DNA of 64,000 nt from an uncultured bacterium (lineage in GTDB: Bacteria; Cyanobacteriota; Vampirovibrionia; Gastranaerophilales; Gastranaerophilaceae), in assembly GCA_949286705.1 (NCBI GenBank), contig CASEDF010000007.1, forward strand, positions 1 to 64,000, given 5' to 3'. Positions within the stretch are counted from its first letter, which is position 1. Each line of letters opens with the position of its first letter. Below are positions 1-9,678 of the stretch, in pieces. Below the pieces are notes generated by a model. That model worked only from the letters and a program-made list of their open reading frames with translations, did no database searches and was not told where the DNA came from. The position numbers were made by a program, and so were the translations under genes.

Positions 1-804
1 AATAATTCGGAAGGAGATCGAAATACAGCATTAGGATATAATGCGTGTGTAAATGTAACAGGTTCAAATAAAACCTGTATAGGTGCAGATTCAGGACCCA
101 CAAATGGTTCTGCTGCAGGAAGTAATTCAGATAATGTCGTATATCTCGGAACTTCCAATAGTACAGTTTATATTCCGGGCAGACTGCTTGTCGAGGGTGA
201 ATTTAACGTAAGTAATATGTTTCATGTCGGCACAAGGGATAGTAAGGAAATTTATATAAATATTTATAATCGACCGGGACCTACGGTAATTGACTTCAAA
301 CAAAATGAACGTGAAGTTATAGAAGGCGGCGGCGGATATTGGCAGGGCGGCAGAACTATTCCGGATGTGCGCAGTCATTATTCAGACAAACGCCTAAAGA
401 ATATTAAGGGTGTGGATAAAGCAGGTTTGGAAGAAATCAGAAAGTTAAAGGTTTACGATTATACATACAAAAATGATCCTGAAAAAGAACCGCATGTCGG
501 AGTAATTGCGCAGGAGCTGCAAGAAGTATTCCCTGATTCGGTGAGTGAAAATCTGGGCGGTTATCTTATGGTTCGACAGGAAGAAATGTTCTATGCAATG
601 GTTAATGCAATAAAAGAACTTGATGCAATTGTACAAAATTTTGTTGAAGAAATAAAGACTGCTTTTTCAAGACTTGATAAGCATGATGAAGAAATCAAGG
701 CATTGCAGGAAAAGGTTAAATCTTTACAGGATGAAAATGAAATTTTGCAAAAGCATAATCAGGATTTGGAAAAACGTTTAGAACGGTTAGAAAAACTTTT
801 TTAA
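1..804 (+). CDS. C-terminal part of a large surface/tail-fibre-like protein with S74 self-cleaving chaperone domain (5' truncated)
   Basis: The frame is open from the first base, so the gene begins upstream of the window. The visible N-terminal part (NTALGYNA, then TCIGADSG and YLGTSNSTVYIPG) looks like the short beta-repeats of YadA-like or phage-fibre stalks. From about base 382 the motif SDKRLKNI opens a peptidase S74 (intramolecular chaperone) domain, including HVGVIAQELQEVFPDSV. In this family the domain drives trimerisation and then cuts itself off at the Ser of the SD motif. The last ~60 residues are a heptad-rich coiled coil, as expected for a trimer. It could be a prophage tail fibre or a cellular adhesin; no phage neighbour is visible. 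A terminator follows directly. Confidence 0.8.
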   Translation, partial: NNSEGDRNTALGYNACVNVTGSNKTCIGADSGPTNGSAAGSNSDNVVYLGTSNSTVYIPGRLLVEGEFNVSNMFHVGTRDSKEIYINIYNRPGPTVIDFKQNEREVIEGGGGYWQGGRTIPDVRSHYSDKRLKNIKGVDKAGLEEIRKLKVYDYTYKNDPEKEPHVGVIAQELQEVFPDSVSENLGGYLMVRQEEMFYAMVNAIKELDAIVQNFVEEIKTAFSRLDKHDEEIKALQEKVKSLQDENEILQKHNQDLEKRLERLEKLF

Positions 805-823
805 CATCCCCCCGGATGTTCAA

Positions 824-852
824 GGGGGTTGAAATCTTCAGCCCCCGTTTTT
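824..852 (+). terminator. Rho-independent terminator after the S74 protein
   Basis: A ten-base stem (GGGGGTTGAA pairing with TTCAGCCCCC, one G-U pair, 3-base loop) is followed by GTTTTT. It lies 20 bases after the stop codon and separates this gene from the next promoter. Confidence 0.85.
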
Positions 853-856
853 CTTG

Positions 857-885
857 TTGCTTGATTTCAAAAAATATGCTAAAAT
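857..885 (+). promoter_or_regulatory. Promoter of the CpaE-like gene, placing the transcription start at the ATG
   Basis: TTGCTT at 857-862, a 17-base spacer and TAAAAT at 880-885, preceded by an extended -10 TG at 877-878. The ATG is at 892, six bases after the -10, so the transcript would start at or next to the start codon (leaderless). Confidence 0.6.
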
Positions 886-891
886 TTGTAT

Positions 892-2067
892 ATGCAGAAT
901 AAGGTTTCAACAATTATTTTAACTGATAATGAACAGACTCGTAATGTAATAGAGCTTTACCTGAAGGAGTTTGAGCATTTTGAATTGCTGGATAAATTCC
1001 CTGAATATATGGAAATTTTCGACACATTGTCTTCTCTGGATAAATCTGTTTTGATTGTTGATGTGTCTGACAATGCCGATGCGAAACTTGAATTTATTTC
1101 AGATGTCACACAAAATATTCATAATTGTAAGGTGCTTGTCTTGTCGGATAATCCGTCAGTTGATTTAATAGTCAGGGTTATGAGAGCAGGTGCAAAAGAA
1201 TTTTTGGCTTTACCTTTGATTAAAACAGAATTTATTGATGTTTTAACGAAGTTGAATGAATCGCTTTATTGTGCTCCCAAAAAAGATACCCGATGCAAAA
1301 TTATTTCCGTTTTTTCTAATAAAGGAGGTATCGGAAAAACTTCTATTGCATCCAATTTAGCGCTAGAGCTTGCAAAAATTACAAAAGAAAATGTAGCGCT
1401 TTTGGATTTGAATTTTCAGCTCGGTGATATTACAACATTTATGGATTTGAAGCCGTCTTTTAATATTTCGTATATGCTGGAAAATCTTGACAAAATGAAT
1501 GAGGATTTTCTTTTAAGCACAATGGAAAAGTATAAAAATACCAGTCTGTATGTACTTGCAGACCCGCCGTTTTTTAAACAGGCGGCTGATATATTGCCGG
1601 AGCATATAACCAGATTATTTTCGATGCTTAAAAAAACATTCTCTTATATTGTTGTTGATGCGGAATCCAGTTTTGACGCGAAAAATATTGCGGCGCTTAC
1701 CGAGTCTGATCTTATCTTTCTCGTGACGATTGCTAATCTTCCGGCTCTCAGAAATGCGCAGCGTTGTCTTGAGTTGTTTGAGCGATTGGGTTTCGATAAA
1801 AATAAAACACAGATACTTTTAAACCGCTATATGGAAAACGATGAAGTCAGTATTGATGATATTGAAAATGTTCTGGAAAGAAAAGTTTACTGGAAAATTC
1901 CGAATAACTATTTTACAATGATGTCGTCAATTAATAAAGGAATTCCGGTAAGTGACATAAATCCTGATTCTAATGTTGCAAAAAGCTACAGAGATTTGGC
2001 ATTGCATTTGACGGACAGTATTTATCGTACAAATTTGATTAAAAAGTATGAAAATATAATTAATTAG
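892..2067 (+). CDS. cpaE: CpaE/TadZ-like P-loop ATPase with N-terminal receiver-like domain
   Basis: Residues ~1-120 form a receiver-like domain (VSTIILTDNEQTRNVIELYL; LIVDVSD; VLVLSDNP) and ~135-390 a MinD/ParA-type ATPase with the deviant Walker A KGGIGKTS. This order is that of CpaE/TadZ, which positions Tad (tight adherence) pilus machinery in other bacteria. No other tad gene is in the window, so a pilus role is inferred from family only. A TTG at 886 is an alternative start, but ATG 892 is preferred because the promoter ends at 885. The next gene follows after eight bases and its Shine-Dalgarno overlaps this stop, so the two are co-transcribed. Confidence 0.8.
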   Translation: MQNKVSTIILTDNEQTRNVIELYLKEFEHFELLDKFPEYMEIFDTLSSLDKSVLIVDVSDNADAKLEFISDVTQNIHNCKVLVLSDNPSVDLIVRVMRAGAKEFLALPLIKTEFIDVLTKLNESLYCAPKKDTRCKIISVFSNKGGIGKTSIASNLALELAKITKENVALLDLNFQLGDITTFMDLKPSFNISYMLENLDKMNEDFLLSTMEKYKNTSLYVLADPPFFKQAADILPEHITRLFSMLKKTFSYIVVDAESSFDAKNIAALTESDLIFLVTIANLPALRNAQRCLELFERLGFDKNKTQILLNRYMENDEVSIDDIENVLERKVYWKIPNNYFTMMSSINKGIPVSDINPDSNVAKSYRDLALHLTDSIYRTNLIKKYENIIN

Positions 2068-2075
2068 GAGGTATT

Positions 2076-2399
2076 TTGGGATTAAGCGACAGATTCAAGG
2101 ATGAAAAAAAGAAGTCATCTGCAAAAAAATCAGATAAAAAAGCTGAAAAGGTAGTAGAAAAAAAATCGGCATATCCTTCGCATGTTCAGGCAGATTTAGA
2201 AATGCTGGAAGATATTGAGTGTATGGTGTTAAATAAGATTGCCTATACTCCGGTCTGGTTTGAGTTTACGGAAACAGAGCAGAAAAAACTTATAAGAGAT
2301 TATTTGAATGCTCGTCTTGCCTTGCCGGAAAATGCTGCCTTGATTTTGACGGAGGCTGAAAAAGATATTTTTGTTACAAGAATTCTTGCCTCAATTTAG
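2076..2399 (+). CDS. Small Lys-rich hypothetical protein co-transcribed with the CpaE-like gene
   Basis: This 107-residue protein is not recognised. The start is a TTG with a strong TAGGAGG site overlapping the stop of the upstream gene, five bases ahead. The first ~35 residues are almost entirely Lys/Ser/Ala/Glu and probably disordered. The remainder is a predicted helical domain (about residues 36-107) with no cysteines and no membrane segment. Tight coupling to the CpaE-like ATPase suggests a partner of that ATPase, which is inference only. Confidence 0.65.
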   Translation: MGLSDRFKDEKKKSSAKKSDKKAEKVVEKKSAYPSHVQADLEMLEDIECMVLNKIAYTPVWFEFTETEQKKLIRDYLNARLALPENAALILTEAEKDIFVTRILASI

Positions 2400-2418
2400 G
2401 TGGAATTGTTTTGGTATT

Positions 2419-2427
2419 TGTTATAAA
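2419..2427 (+). promoter_or_regulatory. Extended -10 promoter of uvrB (no clear -35)
   Basis: TGT-TATAAA, with TG at 2419-2420 and the hexamer at 2422-2427, ends eight bases before the uvrB ATG at 2436. No purine-rich ribosome site lies between, so the message may be leaderless. Confidence 0.45.
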
Positions 2428-2435
2428 CTTTTGTT

Positions 2436-4421
2436 ATGCAGTACAAAAAGTTTAAAATTGAATCCAAATACAGCCCTGCAGGTGATCAGCCAAAGGCTAT
2501 TGATGCGCTTGTCGACGGGATTAATAAAGGTGATGACGCCCAGACGCTTTTAGGCATCACCGGCTCCGGTAAAACTTTTACTATTGCAAATGTTATTGAA
2601 CGTGTGCAAATGCCCACTCTTATTATTGCGCATAATAAAACTCTTGCAGCTCAATTGTATAATGAATTTAAAGAACTTTTTCCGGAAAATGCGGTTGAAT
2701 ATTTTATCAGCTATTACGATTATTATCAACCGGAAGCATATATCCCGCGAACCGATACCTATATTGAAAAAACAGCCTCAATCAACGAAGAAATTGACCG
2801 TTTGCGCCATAATGCCACAAGATGTTTGAACGAGCGCAACGACGTAATTATTGTTGCGTCAGTCAGCTGCATTTACGGTTTAGGACTTCCTGAAAATTAT
2901 TTTAAAGGTTCTGTTGAATTAAAAGTCGGCGATTTGATTGACAGGGATGATTTGTTAAGGCATCTCGTGAGTGTTCAGTATAAGCGAAATGATCTTGTGC
3001 TTGAACGCTCAACCTTCCGCGCGCGCGGTGATATTGTTGAGATTATGCCGGCTTATGAAAAAATTGTCACAAGAATTTATTTTTTCGGGGACGAAATCGA
3101 AAAAATTATGAGAATTGATAATGTGTCGGGGGAAATTCTGGAAACTCCGGAAAGTGTTGTGATTTATCCTGCAGTTCATTATCTTTCCTATGATGAAAAC
3201 GTTGATGAAACAATGGATTTAATTAATGAGGAGCTTCAGGAACGCCTTCGTGAATTGAATGCCGAAAATAAACTCGTGGAAGCGCAAAGGCTTGAGCAGC
3301 GGGTAAAATATGATATGGAGATGATTAAAGAAATGGGGTATTGTTCGGGGATTGAAAATTATTCCCGAATTATTGAACGTCGTCCGCCAGGATCGCATCC
3401 TGCAACTTTGCTGGATTATTTTAAGGGCGATTTTTTAACCGTAATTGATGAATCGCACGTTACTTTGCCTCAATTGAAAGGTATGAGCCACGGTGACGCA
3501 TCAAGAAAAGACGTGCTTGTGGAATATGGTTTCAGGCTCCCCTGCGCAAAGGATAACAGACCTTTGACGTCTAAAGAATTTTTTGAAAAAGTCGGACAAA
3601 AAATTTATATTTCCGCAACGCCCGGCGAATTTGAACGTGAAACATCCGAACAATTAGTCGAACAGATTATCCGCCCGACAGGGCTTGTTGATCCGAAAAT
3701 TTCCGTAAGACCAATTGATACCCAGATTAATGATTTAAAAAATGAAATTCAAAAACGCGCTGATAAAAACGAAAGAGTTTTGATTACGACTTTGACAAAA
3801 AAAATGGCAGAGGATTTGACAGATTTCTTTATTCAGGAGGGTATCCGCGTCAGGTACCTGCACAGTGAAATTCAATCATTGGAGCGTGTGGAAATTCTCA
3901 GAGATTTAAGGCTCGGGGAATTTGACGTGCTTGTTGGGGTTAACCTTTTAAGAGAAGGGCTGGATATTCCGGAAGTGTCGCTTGTTGCGATTATGGATGC
4001 TGATAAAGAAGGCTTTTTGCGTTCGGAAACAAGCTTAATCCAAACAATAGGCCGTGCTGCACGTAATGCATGCGGTGAAGTTATTATGTATGCGGATAAA
4101 ATTACGGACTCAATGCAAAAGGCTATTGACGAAACCGAGCGCCGCCGCGAAATTCAAATAGCTTACAACAAAAAATACGGTATTATTCCGCAAACTATTA
4201 AAAAGCCTGTTGAAAATAATCTTCTCTCCCTTGTGGCAAGCTATCGCGACTTTGAAGATGTTGTCGCCGAAGAAATGGTTGATCTGGGAATTGATGTCAA
4301 AGATTTGCCAAAACTTATTTCCAAACTTGAAAAAGATATGCATAAAGCCGCCAAAATCCTCGACTTTGAACGCGCTGCAGAAATCAGAGATAAGCTTAAA
4401 AAATTACGCGAAATGCTTTAG
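2436..4421 (+). CDS. uvrB: Excinuclease ABC subunit B (nucleotide excision repair)
   Basis: This 661-residue protein matches UvrB in length and order. It has Walker A GITGSGKT near residue 40, the beta-hairpin region with [12 protein letters not shown] near 95, [13 protein letters not shown], the helicase C-terminal motifs ([22 protein letters not shown]), and a C-terminal UVR motif for UvrC contact ([17 protein letters not shown]). UvrB takes damaged DNA from UvrA and presents it to UvrC. ATG 2436 fits the family N-terminus ([13 protein letters not shown]) and sits just after a -10-like element. The stop overlaps the convergent gene at 4418 by four bases. Confidence 0.98.
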   Translation: MQYKKFKIESKYSPAGDQPKAIDALVDGINKGDDAQTLLGITGSGKTFTIANVIERVQMPTLIIAHNKTLAAQLYNEFKELFPENAVEYFISYYDYYQPEAYIPRTDTYIEKTASINEEIDRLRHNATRCLNERNDVIIVASVSCIYGLGLPENYFKGSVELKVGDLIDRDDLLRHLVSVQYKRNDLVLERSTFRARGDIVEIMPAYEKIVTRIYFFGDEIEKIMRIDNVSGEILETPESVVIYPAVHYLSYDENVDETMDLINEELQERLRELNAENKLVEAQRLEQRVKYDMEMIKEMGYCSGIENYSRIIERRPPGSHPATLLDYFKGDFLTVIDESHVTLPQLKGMSHGDASRKDVLVEYGFRLPCAKDNRPLTSKEFFEKVGQKIYISATPGEFERETSEQLVEQIIRPTGLVDPKISVRPIDTQINDLKNEIQKRADKNERVLITTLTKKMAEDLTDFFIQEGIRVRYLHSEIQSLERVEILRDLRLGEFDVLVGVNLLREGLDIPEVSLVAIMDADKEGFLRSETSLIQTIGRAARNACGEVIMYADKITDSMQKAIDETERRREIQIAYNKKYGIIPQTIKKPVENNLLSLVASYRDFEDVVAEEMVDLGIDVKDLPKLISKLEKDMHKAAKILDFERAAEIRDKLKKLREML

Positions 4422-5119
4422 TTGTTCTCATCTCTCGGAACAAGTTCATAGTCTATTTGAGCAAAATAGTTGCCTGTAATTGCTACGTTTATTGCCAGTG
4501 CCATACAGCATAAAAATATAAATACAGGGTTTTCAAGCGTGAAAAATACTCCGAAAAGATACGCTATTATTCCGACTATTATGCCGTTAACAAGTATAAG
4601 CTGAGGTATATAAAATATTATTGCAATCAATATATCTATACAGGTGTTTGAGATTAAGGCAAAATCGTATGCATCTTTTATTTTTTGAGTTTTGGCATAT
4701 AGAATTAGTGATGTTACAACTATTGAACCTATAATAAGCCAGACTATAATAGCATATATCAGCTGCATGTTTGGAATCGGAATCGGGATTTGTATTGATG
4801 TAATTAAACTTCCGAGCCAGAGGCTTAATCCGATCAGCGGACCTACTGCAAATATTGCTTTAAATGCTGAAACGCCAAAGGTAAAAATATTAAACGTCGG
4901 TAATACGTGATTATGCCCGTTTCTTACATTATATATGCATTGTATAAGAATAGTTATCAGCATAATGAGTGTCAGTACGCCGAGAAAGTAGAACCAGCCC
5001 ATGTTTCCCTGTTTGAATAATAAATAGCAAATAAATACCGGAATCGCATACAGAATATATTTTATAAACGAAAAATCATCTGTTATAGACTCTTCAACAG
5101 CGTCTTTTATTGATGCCAT
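4418..5119 (-). CDS. Polytopic membrane protein of unknown function
   Basis: The protein has 233 residues and about six hydrophobic segments, starting near residues 20-40 ([15 protein letters not shown]), 45-62, 85-105, 120-142, 158-195 and 205-225. It has no signal peptide and a short charged N-terminus. A GGAGG site lies six bases before the ATG. The overall pattern recalls DUF4013-type membrane proteins, but I do not claim that family. It is separated from the histidine kinase upstream by about 50 bases and is probably a read-through gene of that operon. The last bases overlap the end of uvrB. Confidence 0.75.
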   Translation of the reverse strand: MASIKDAVEESITDDFSFIKYILYAIPVFICYLLFKQGNMGWFYFLGVLTLIMLITILIQCIYNVRNGHNHVLPTFNIFTFGVSAFKAIFAVGPLIGLSLWLGSLITSIQIPIPIPNMQLIYAIIVWLIIGSIVVTSLILYAKTQKIKDAYDFALISNTCIDILIAIIFYIPQLILVNGIIVGIIAYLFGVFFTLENPVFIFLCCMALAINVAITGNYFAQIDYELVPRDENN

Positions 5120-5172
5120 AACTATCCTCCTAAAATACTATTCGTTCTAATTATACCATATTTTTATAAAAA

Positions 5173-6231
5173 TTACAAGCCCTTTTCCGGCAAGAGTATT
5201 TTGAATTCCGAGCCTTCACAGGGTGAACTTTCTACAAATATCGTGCCTTTGTGGAGTTTTACAAGTTCTTTTGTAATGGTTAAGCCTAATCCGTTGGAGT
5301 TTTTTGCCCCGCCAAGCTGAACAAATTTTTCAAATATTTTTTCATGAAATTCCGGTGCTATACCTATGCCGTTGTCTTTGACCCGCAGAATTATATCGGG
5401 TGTTTGTTTTTCAATGTAAATATCAATTTTTCCGTTTTCGGGGGTGTATTTTATTGCATTTGTAATCAGATTGAACAAAATTTGCTGAATTTTGGTATAA
5501 TCGGCGGTAATTGCGGTATTTTTATCATAGTGTTTTTGAATTGTAATATTTTTTTTCTGCGCAAGCGGTTTTATTATATTGCAAACTTCATCGGATGTTT
5601 GGCTTAATTCAAATGTTGTCGGGTTGAGTTTCATTGACTTAGCGTCCAATTTTGCCATATCAAGAATATCGTTAATCATTCCGAGAAGATGTAGGGCGGA
5701 AATTCTGATGTCATTTATGTATTCAGTTTGTTTTTTGTTAAGCAGACCGAAAATGCCTTCTGCCAGAAGCTCGGAGGAGCTTATTACAGCATTCAAAGGT
5801 GTCCTTAATTCGTGTGAAAAATTCGCGAAAAAATCATTTTGGTTCTTGGCTGATTTGTATGCCCTGTTTGTTTCATAAATTCCTTCTTCAAGGGTTTTTA
5901 TCTGTTGTGAGATGATTTGTGACATTTCCGCATCCTTTATAATACCGGCAATAATTGATGCGCATGTTTCAAGTATATTCCGTTCTTCCTGCGTGAAGGT
6001 TGTATTCCTTTTAATTTCTATTTCGCCTAGAACTGCGTTTTTTATTTTTAGCGGTGCTGAAATCTTAAATTTCTGTTCAAGATTATTGTTGTATGAATAT
6101 TTATCGGAAATGCTTATGGTACCGGATTCAAAATCCAGTATTTCTTTTAGCACCGTAAATATTCCTTCGGGATTTTTTTGAAGGTTAAGGTCAAAAAATT
6201 TATTTATTTTTGCAAAAGCATTTTTATACAT
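5173..6231 (-). CDS. Cytoplasmic sensor histidine kinase (GAF-like sensor, HisKA, HATPase)
   Basis: The N-terminal ~125 residues resemble a GAF sensor, followed by a short coiled coil. The HisKA box is FFANFSHELRTPLNAV with the phospho-accepting His. The ATPase boxes are N (LFNLITNAIKYTPENG), G1 (VKDNGIGIAPEFHEKIFEKF) and G2 (GLGLTITKELV). There is no membrane segment, so the signal is likely cytoplasmic. No response regulator is adjacent, making it an orphan kinase. The chosen ATG (6231) overlaps the hpt stop by eight bases. An in-frame ATG at 6276 would add 15 residues inside hpt. It closes the tilS-hpt operon where other bacteria often have ftsH. Confidence 0.88.
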   Translation of the reverse strand: MYKNAFAKINKFFDLNLQKNPEGIFTVLKEILDFESGTISISDKYSYNNNLEQKFKISAPLKIKNAVLGEIEIKRNTTFTQEERNILETCASIIAGIIKDAEMSQIISQQIKTLEEGIYETNRAYKSAKNQNDFFANFSHELRTPLNAVISSSELLAEGIFGLLNKKQTEYINDIRISALHLLGMINDILDMAKLDAKSMKLNPTTFELSQTSDEVCNIIKPLAQKKNITIQKHYDKNTAITADYTKIQQILFNLITNAIKYTPENGKIDIYIEKQTPDIILRVKDNGIGIAPEFHEKIFEKFVQLGGAKNSNGLGLTITKELVKLHKGTIFVESSPCEGSEFKILLPEKGL

Positions 6232-6760
6232 TGGGTTTATATCCGATGTAGCGTAAATTTCTGTAATAGCCTTCATAGTCCAGACCGTAGCCCACAACAA
6301 ATTTGTCGTCTATGTCAAATCCGTAATAATCAGGTTCTATATCTGAAACACGGGAAATTTTTTTGTCCAGAAGCGAGCAGAATTTTGTACTCTTTGTCTT
6401 AAAATTGTTATTTATAAAATCCAGCAAAAATTTCGCCGTATGTCCCGTGTCAATAATATCTTCAATTATCAAAACATTTTTGTCGTTTAAATCAGGAAGC
6501 GAAATATCAACGGCATGGACTTTTCCTGTTGAAACTGTGCCCGTGCCGTAGCTTGATAGCCGGATAAATTCCATTTTCAAAGGCATTTTGAGATTTTTTA
6601 CAAGATCAACAGCAAACATAACCGCGCCTTTTAAAACACAGATTGCAATTACTTCATCATTGCCGTACAAATCGTTTAATTCATCAGCCAGCTCCGCTAT
6701 CCTTGTTTGAATTTGTTCTTCAGTAAATAAAACTTTCAGCTCGCTCTTTTTTATTTCCAT
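6224..6760 (-). CDS. hpt: Hypoxanthine phosphoribosyltransferase (purine salvage)
   Basis: This 178-residue type I phosphoribosyltransferase carries the PRPP-binding signature VLIIEDIIDTGHTA at about residues 95-108, the flexible-loop segment SSYGTGTVSTGKV and the C-terminal KFVVGYGLDYEGYYRNLRYIG typical of Hpt. It converts hypoxanthine or guanine plus PRPP to IMP or GMP in the cytoplasm. It follows tilS by three bases; tilS-hpt is a widely conserved gene pair. A de novo purine cluster lies elsewhere in the window (51.7-54.3 kb). Confidence 0.96.
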   Translation of the reverse strand: MEIKKSELKVLFTEEQIQTRIAELADELNDLYGNDEVIAICVLKGAVMFAVDLVKNLKMPLKMEFIRLSSYGTGTVSTGKVHAVDISLPDLNDKNVLIIEDIIDTGHTAKFLLDFINNNFKTKSTKFCSLLDKKISRVSDIEPDYYGFDIDDKFVVGYGLDYEGYYRNLRYIGYKPNV

Positions 6761-6763
6761 AAT

Positions 6764-8065
6764 TTACCTCTTTTCTAATTTTAGCACATGGGTAGGATGA
6801 TTTACAACCTTAATTTTATCGTTTATACCGAGTCCCGGCGCCCATAGAATTTCGCTATTCCGGCATAAAAATATCTGATTATCCCTCAGGTGTTTGGGAA
6901 TTTGTTTCTCCATAAGATATTTTTTTAATTTTTTCGTTCCTTGTACACCGAGCGGCTGAATTATATCGCCGTCTTTTCGGGTACGGAGGGTGAAATCTAT
7001 CCCGTCAAGTTCTGCGTAGGCAGCATATTCATTGTCAGGCGGAAATTTTTCAGGCATTTGGGTACAAGGCTCTATTATAAATCTGTAGCCTGATATTTCA
7101 TAAATCCCTGTATTTTTTATTTGAATCTCGGATATGTTTTTTGCGGTTTTTGTTATGACGGAAATATTTTTATTGTTTACAAAAAGCCATTTGTTTTTTG
7201 TTAATGAGCAGGTTCTGCCTGATTTTGAATTTCTGTTCGCAATTATAAATTGTGTTATTTCGTCAATTTTTTTTCTGTCATAATCAAGATTAAGCCGGCG
7301 GACGAATTTGTGAACCGCGGTTGTTTGAAGAAATTCATCAAGCTTTGAAAATTCATCCGGGGTGTATTTTTCAAGTTTTTTCACTTTTTTTTCTATAATT
7401 TTATTCGCAAATTGTGCGGATTTTGCAATTTTATTCAAATTTTTTTCAATATCAGGTGAAAATTCTTTTAATTTCGGAAAAATTTCGCAGCGGATTTTAT
7501 TTCTCTGATAATTCGTATCAAAGTTTGAGCTGTCAATATTCGGGGTAAGGTGATTTTCTTTACAGTAGGCTTCAATTTCGGCTCTATAAACTTCAAGAAG
7601 CGGTCTATAGTATATCCCGCGTTTTTCCTGAATTCCCTCTAATCCTGTCAGCCCCGTTCCTTTCAGCATTCTGTAATAAACAGTTTCAGCATTATCATTT
7701 GCGTTATGGGCAGTCAAAACTGTTTTTGACTTGAATTTTTTGGCACATCTTTCAAAAAATTCATAACGTGCTTCCCGTGCGGCGGTTTCAGTATGCGGAA
7801 TATCGGGTGGCAGCTTCTCGCTGTAAAAATTTATGCCGGACGCAAATTTTTTGCAATTTTCTTCTTCTCTGTCGCTTTCTTTTCCACGCCAATTGTGGTT
7901 GAGATGGATTGCATACAAATTCAGCCTGTATTCAGGTGCAAGTTTTTGCATAATGTCCAAAAGACACATAGAGTCATAGCCGCCTGAAAAAGCAACCAAA
8001 ATATTACTTTCTGGCATAAGCAAATCATATTTTTCTAAAAATGATTTGACCGTGTCAATTAACAT
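6764..8065 (-). CDS. tilS: tRNA(Ile)-lysidine synthase
   Basis: The 433-residue protein has the PP-loop ATP pyrophosphatase motif AFSGGYDSMCLL near residues 25-36, the N-terminal synthase domain to ~215 (TAHNANDNAETVYYRMLKGTG) and the C-terminal TilS domain (IQPLGVQGTKKLKKYLMEKQIP). It attaches lysine to C34 of tRNA-Ile2 so that it reads AUA rather than AUG, an essential reaction. The gene starts seven bases inside the end of the Clp N-domain gene and is followed after three bases by hpt, indicating translational coupling. Confidence 0.96.
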   Translation of the reverse strand: MLIDTVKSFLEKYDLLMPESNILVAFSGGYDSMCLLDIMQKLAPEYRLNLYAIHLNHNWRGKESDREEENCKKFASGINFYSEKLPPDIPHTETAAREARYEFFERCAKKFKSKTVLTAHNANDNAETVYYRMLKGTGLTGLEGIQEKRGIYYRPLLEVYRAEIEAYCKENHLTPNIDSSNFDTNYQRNKIRCEIFPKLKEFSPDIEKNLNKIAKSAQFANKIIEKKVKKLEKYTPDEFSKLDEFLQTTAVHKFVRRLNLDYDRKKIDEITQFIIANRNSKSGRTCSLTKNKWLFVNNKNISVITKTAKNISEIQIKNTGIYEISGYRFIIEPCTQMPEKFPPDNEYAAYAELDGIDFTLRTRKDGDIIQPLGVQGTKKLKKYLMEKQIPKHLRDNQIFLCRNSEILWAPGLGINDKIKVVNHPTHVLKLEKR

Positions 8066-9417
8066 TTATGTTTTTTAATTCCTTCTTTAATTTCGACGGC
8101 ATCAACTCCGAGCTGCTCAAGTGCTTTCATTGCTAAAGATGTCGGTTCCGTTGTGATTGCAAGGAGCATATGTTCGGATTCAATACGTTCTTTGTTGTCT
8201 TTTTTGGCAAATTCCCAGGCTTTTTCCAGCACTCTTTTGGCACGTTTGGTGAATACGATTTCTTTGTCAAAATATTCATTTCCAAAGCCGATGAGTTTTT
8301 CGACAACATCCCGTGCATCTTTTATATTTATTTCCAATTCGGTAAGCACTGTAGCGCCTATACCTGTTGCTTCACCGATTATACCGAGCAGAAACATCTC
8401 TGTTCCGACAACTGATCTGCCGAGCCGGCGGGCTTCCTGTTTGGCAAGCCTTAAAATAGTCAGAGTTTCCGGCATTTGTTTTTCAATCGGTTTTATAATG
8501 CTGTGTGCAAGATCGTCGTCATTTATATGTAATTCTTTTAAAATATCGTATGCAACGCCTTTTTTGGTTTTTAAAAGCCCTAGAACAATGTGTTCCGGCA
8601 AAACTACGGACGAGCCGAGTTCTTTAGCTGTTTGAAGCGCCATGCTCATTGTCCTGAAAGCGTTCGGCGTGAAAATTATCTGGCGTCCCTCGTATTCTGA
8701 TTTTCGGGACTGGATATTTGCAAGTTTTTCTTCAAAGTTTTCGGCCGTTATCCCGTATGCGGCAAATATTTTGGTTAAATCGGAATTTTTATCTTCAAGA
8801 ATTGACGAAATAATCTGTTCCGTCCCTAAAATTTCATAATTAGAAGCGGAAAGTTTTGCAACCGCGCGCTCAAACACTTCTCCCGATTCTTTGCTGTCAA
8901 ATATCGAATCGGTTTCTTTTGAAAGATTTATTTCAGGCTCTTTTGTATCGTCAATTTCAGGATGATAAAGCCGTTTTGTCTTTCGTTGAACAAGTTTTTC
9001 CAGTAAGTCTTTTGATTTTTGAAGATCAAACCCGAGTCTTTCAAGGGTTTTGCAATTGTTTGAATTTTTATCAGTTATTACCGCAAGAAATAAATGTTCG
9101 TATAAAACGGTAGCATTTCCGGAGCGTGCCGCCAAATCAAGAGTTCTTCTTAAAAGTACTTTCATTGAATCGCTGAAAGCAAGTGCCGGCAAATTCAAAT
9201 CGGTCGTTTCAAGTTTTGCGTCTTTCAAAAGTTCTGTTTCCAAATCTTTGAAATCTATATTGTATGATTTGAAAATCTTTAGAGAAATCCCTCTTGCCTC
9301 TTTTACAAGCGCAAGAAGAAGATGCTCCGGCATAACGCATGTCGAATGCTCATCTTTTGCGGTGTTTTGTGCTTCGGTTACTACATTGATTGCTTTTTCG
9401 GTAAATTTTTCAAACAA
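8059..9417 (-). CDS. Protein made only of Clp N-domain repeats, lacking any AAA+ ATPase
   Basis: Six Clp N half-repeats can be read at about residues 3-60, 78-143, 178-235, 247-312, 316-378 and 389-450. Each has the pattern A-x7-A...hhxxEHhhLAh..., for example STCVMPEHLLLALVKEARG, SVVLPEHIVLGLLKTKKG and ERIESEHMLLAITTEP. That equals three complete Clp N domains. No Walker A or B motif exists, so this is not ClpC or ClpB. Clp N-domains bind adaptors and substrates, and ATPase-free versions (ClpT) occur in plants. A role in modulating a Clp protease is inferred. It sits one base after the DUF1292 gene and overlaps tilS, in an operon that also encodes a stand-alone ClpX zinc domain. Confidence 0.85.
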   Translation of the reverse strand: MFEKFTEKAINVVTEAQNTAKDEHSTCVMPEHLLLALVKEARGISLKIFKSYNIDFKDLETELLKDAKLETTDLNLPALAFSDSMKVLLRRTLDLAARSGNATVLYEHLFLAVITDKNSNNCKTLERLGFDLQKSKDLLEKLVQRKTKRLYHPEIDDTKEPEINLSKETDSIFDSKESGEVFERAVAKLSASNYEILGTEQIISSILEDKNSDLTKIFAAYGITAENFEEKLANIQSRKSEYEGRQIIFTPNAFRTMSMALQTAKELGSSVVLPEHIVLGLLKTKKGVAYDILKELHINDDDLAHSIIKPIEKQMPETLTILRLAKQEARRLGRSVVGTEMFLLGIIGEATGIGATVLTELEINIKDARDVVEKLIGFGNEYFDKEIVFTKRAKRVLEKAWEFAKKDNKERIESEHMLLAITTEPTSLAMKALEQLGVDAVEIKEGIKKHKC

Positions 9418-9418
9418 A

Positions 9419-9676
9419 TTATTCTTCCTCGTCCATACTTTCTATGTATTCAGCTACTTTGTCAAATTCAGCGTCGTCATCTATATTTTCAAAAATATAG
9501 TCGTCGCCTTCCTGCGAAAGTCTCATCAATACAACTTCTTCTTCCTCTTTTGTTTCGGAATCAGCCGGAATTAAAAGTGCGTATTCCTGTCCTTCCACTT
9601 CTACTATATCATATAATTCAAAATTAATGACATTTCCGTTTTCATCCGTTGTTTCAATTAACTGTTTTTCTTCCAT
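9419..9676 (-). CDS. DUF1292 (UPF0473/YrzB-like) acidic protein
   Basis: This 85-residue protein is very acidic. The core (ENGNVINFELYDIVEVEGQEYALLIP, then EVVLMRLSQEG) is typical of DUF1292, whose function is unknown. It follows ruvX by two bases. The pair ruvX plus DUF1292 gene is a long-known linkage in Firmicutes (yrrK-yrzB), and finding it here points to a conserved functional tie. ATG 9676 is chosen because an AAAGGA site lies nine bases upstream; an earlier in-frame start at 9724 lies inside ruvX. Confidence 0.85.
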   Translation of the reverse strand: MEEKQLIETTDENGNVINFELYDIVEVEGQEYALLIPADSETKEEEEVVLMRLSQEGDDYIFENIDDDAEFDKVAEYIESMDEEE

Positions 9677-9678
9677 AA

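Noticed and set aside
805-823. Second hairpin AACATCC...GGATGTT next to the stop of the S74 gene
   Set aside because: Stem is real but it overlaps the better terminator at 824 and has no U-run; not listed separately.
8153-8635. 160-codon plus-strand ORF inside the Clp N-domain gene
   Set aside because: Composition mirrors the minus-strand gene and no start signals; shadow.
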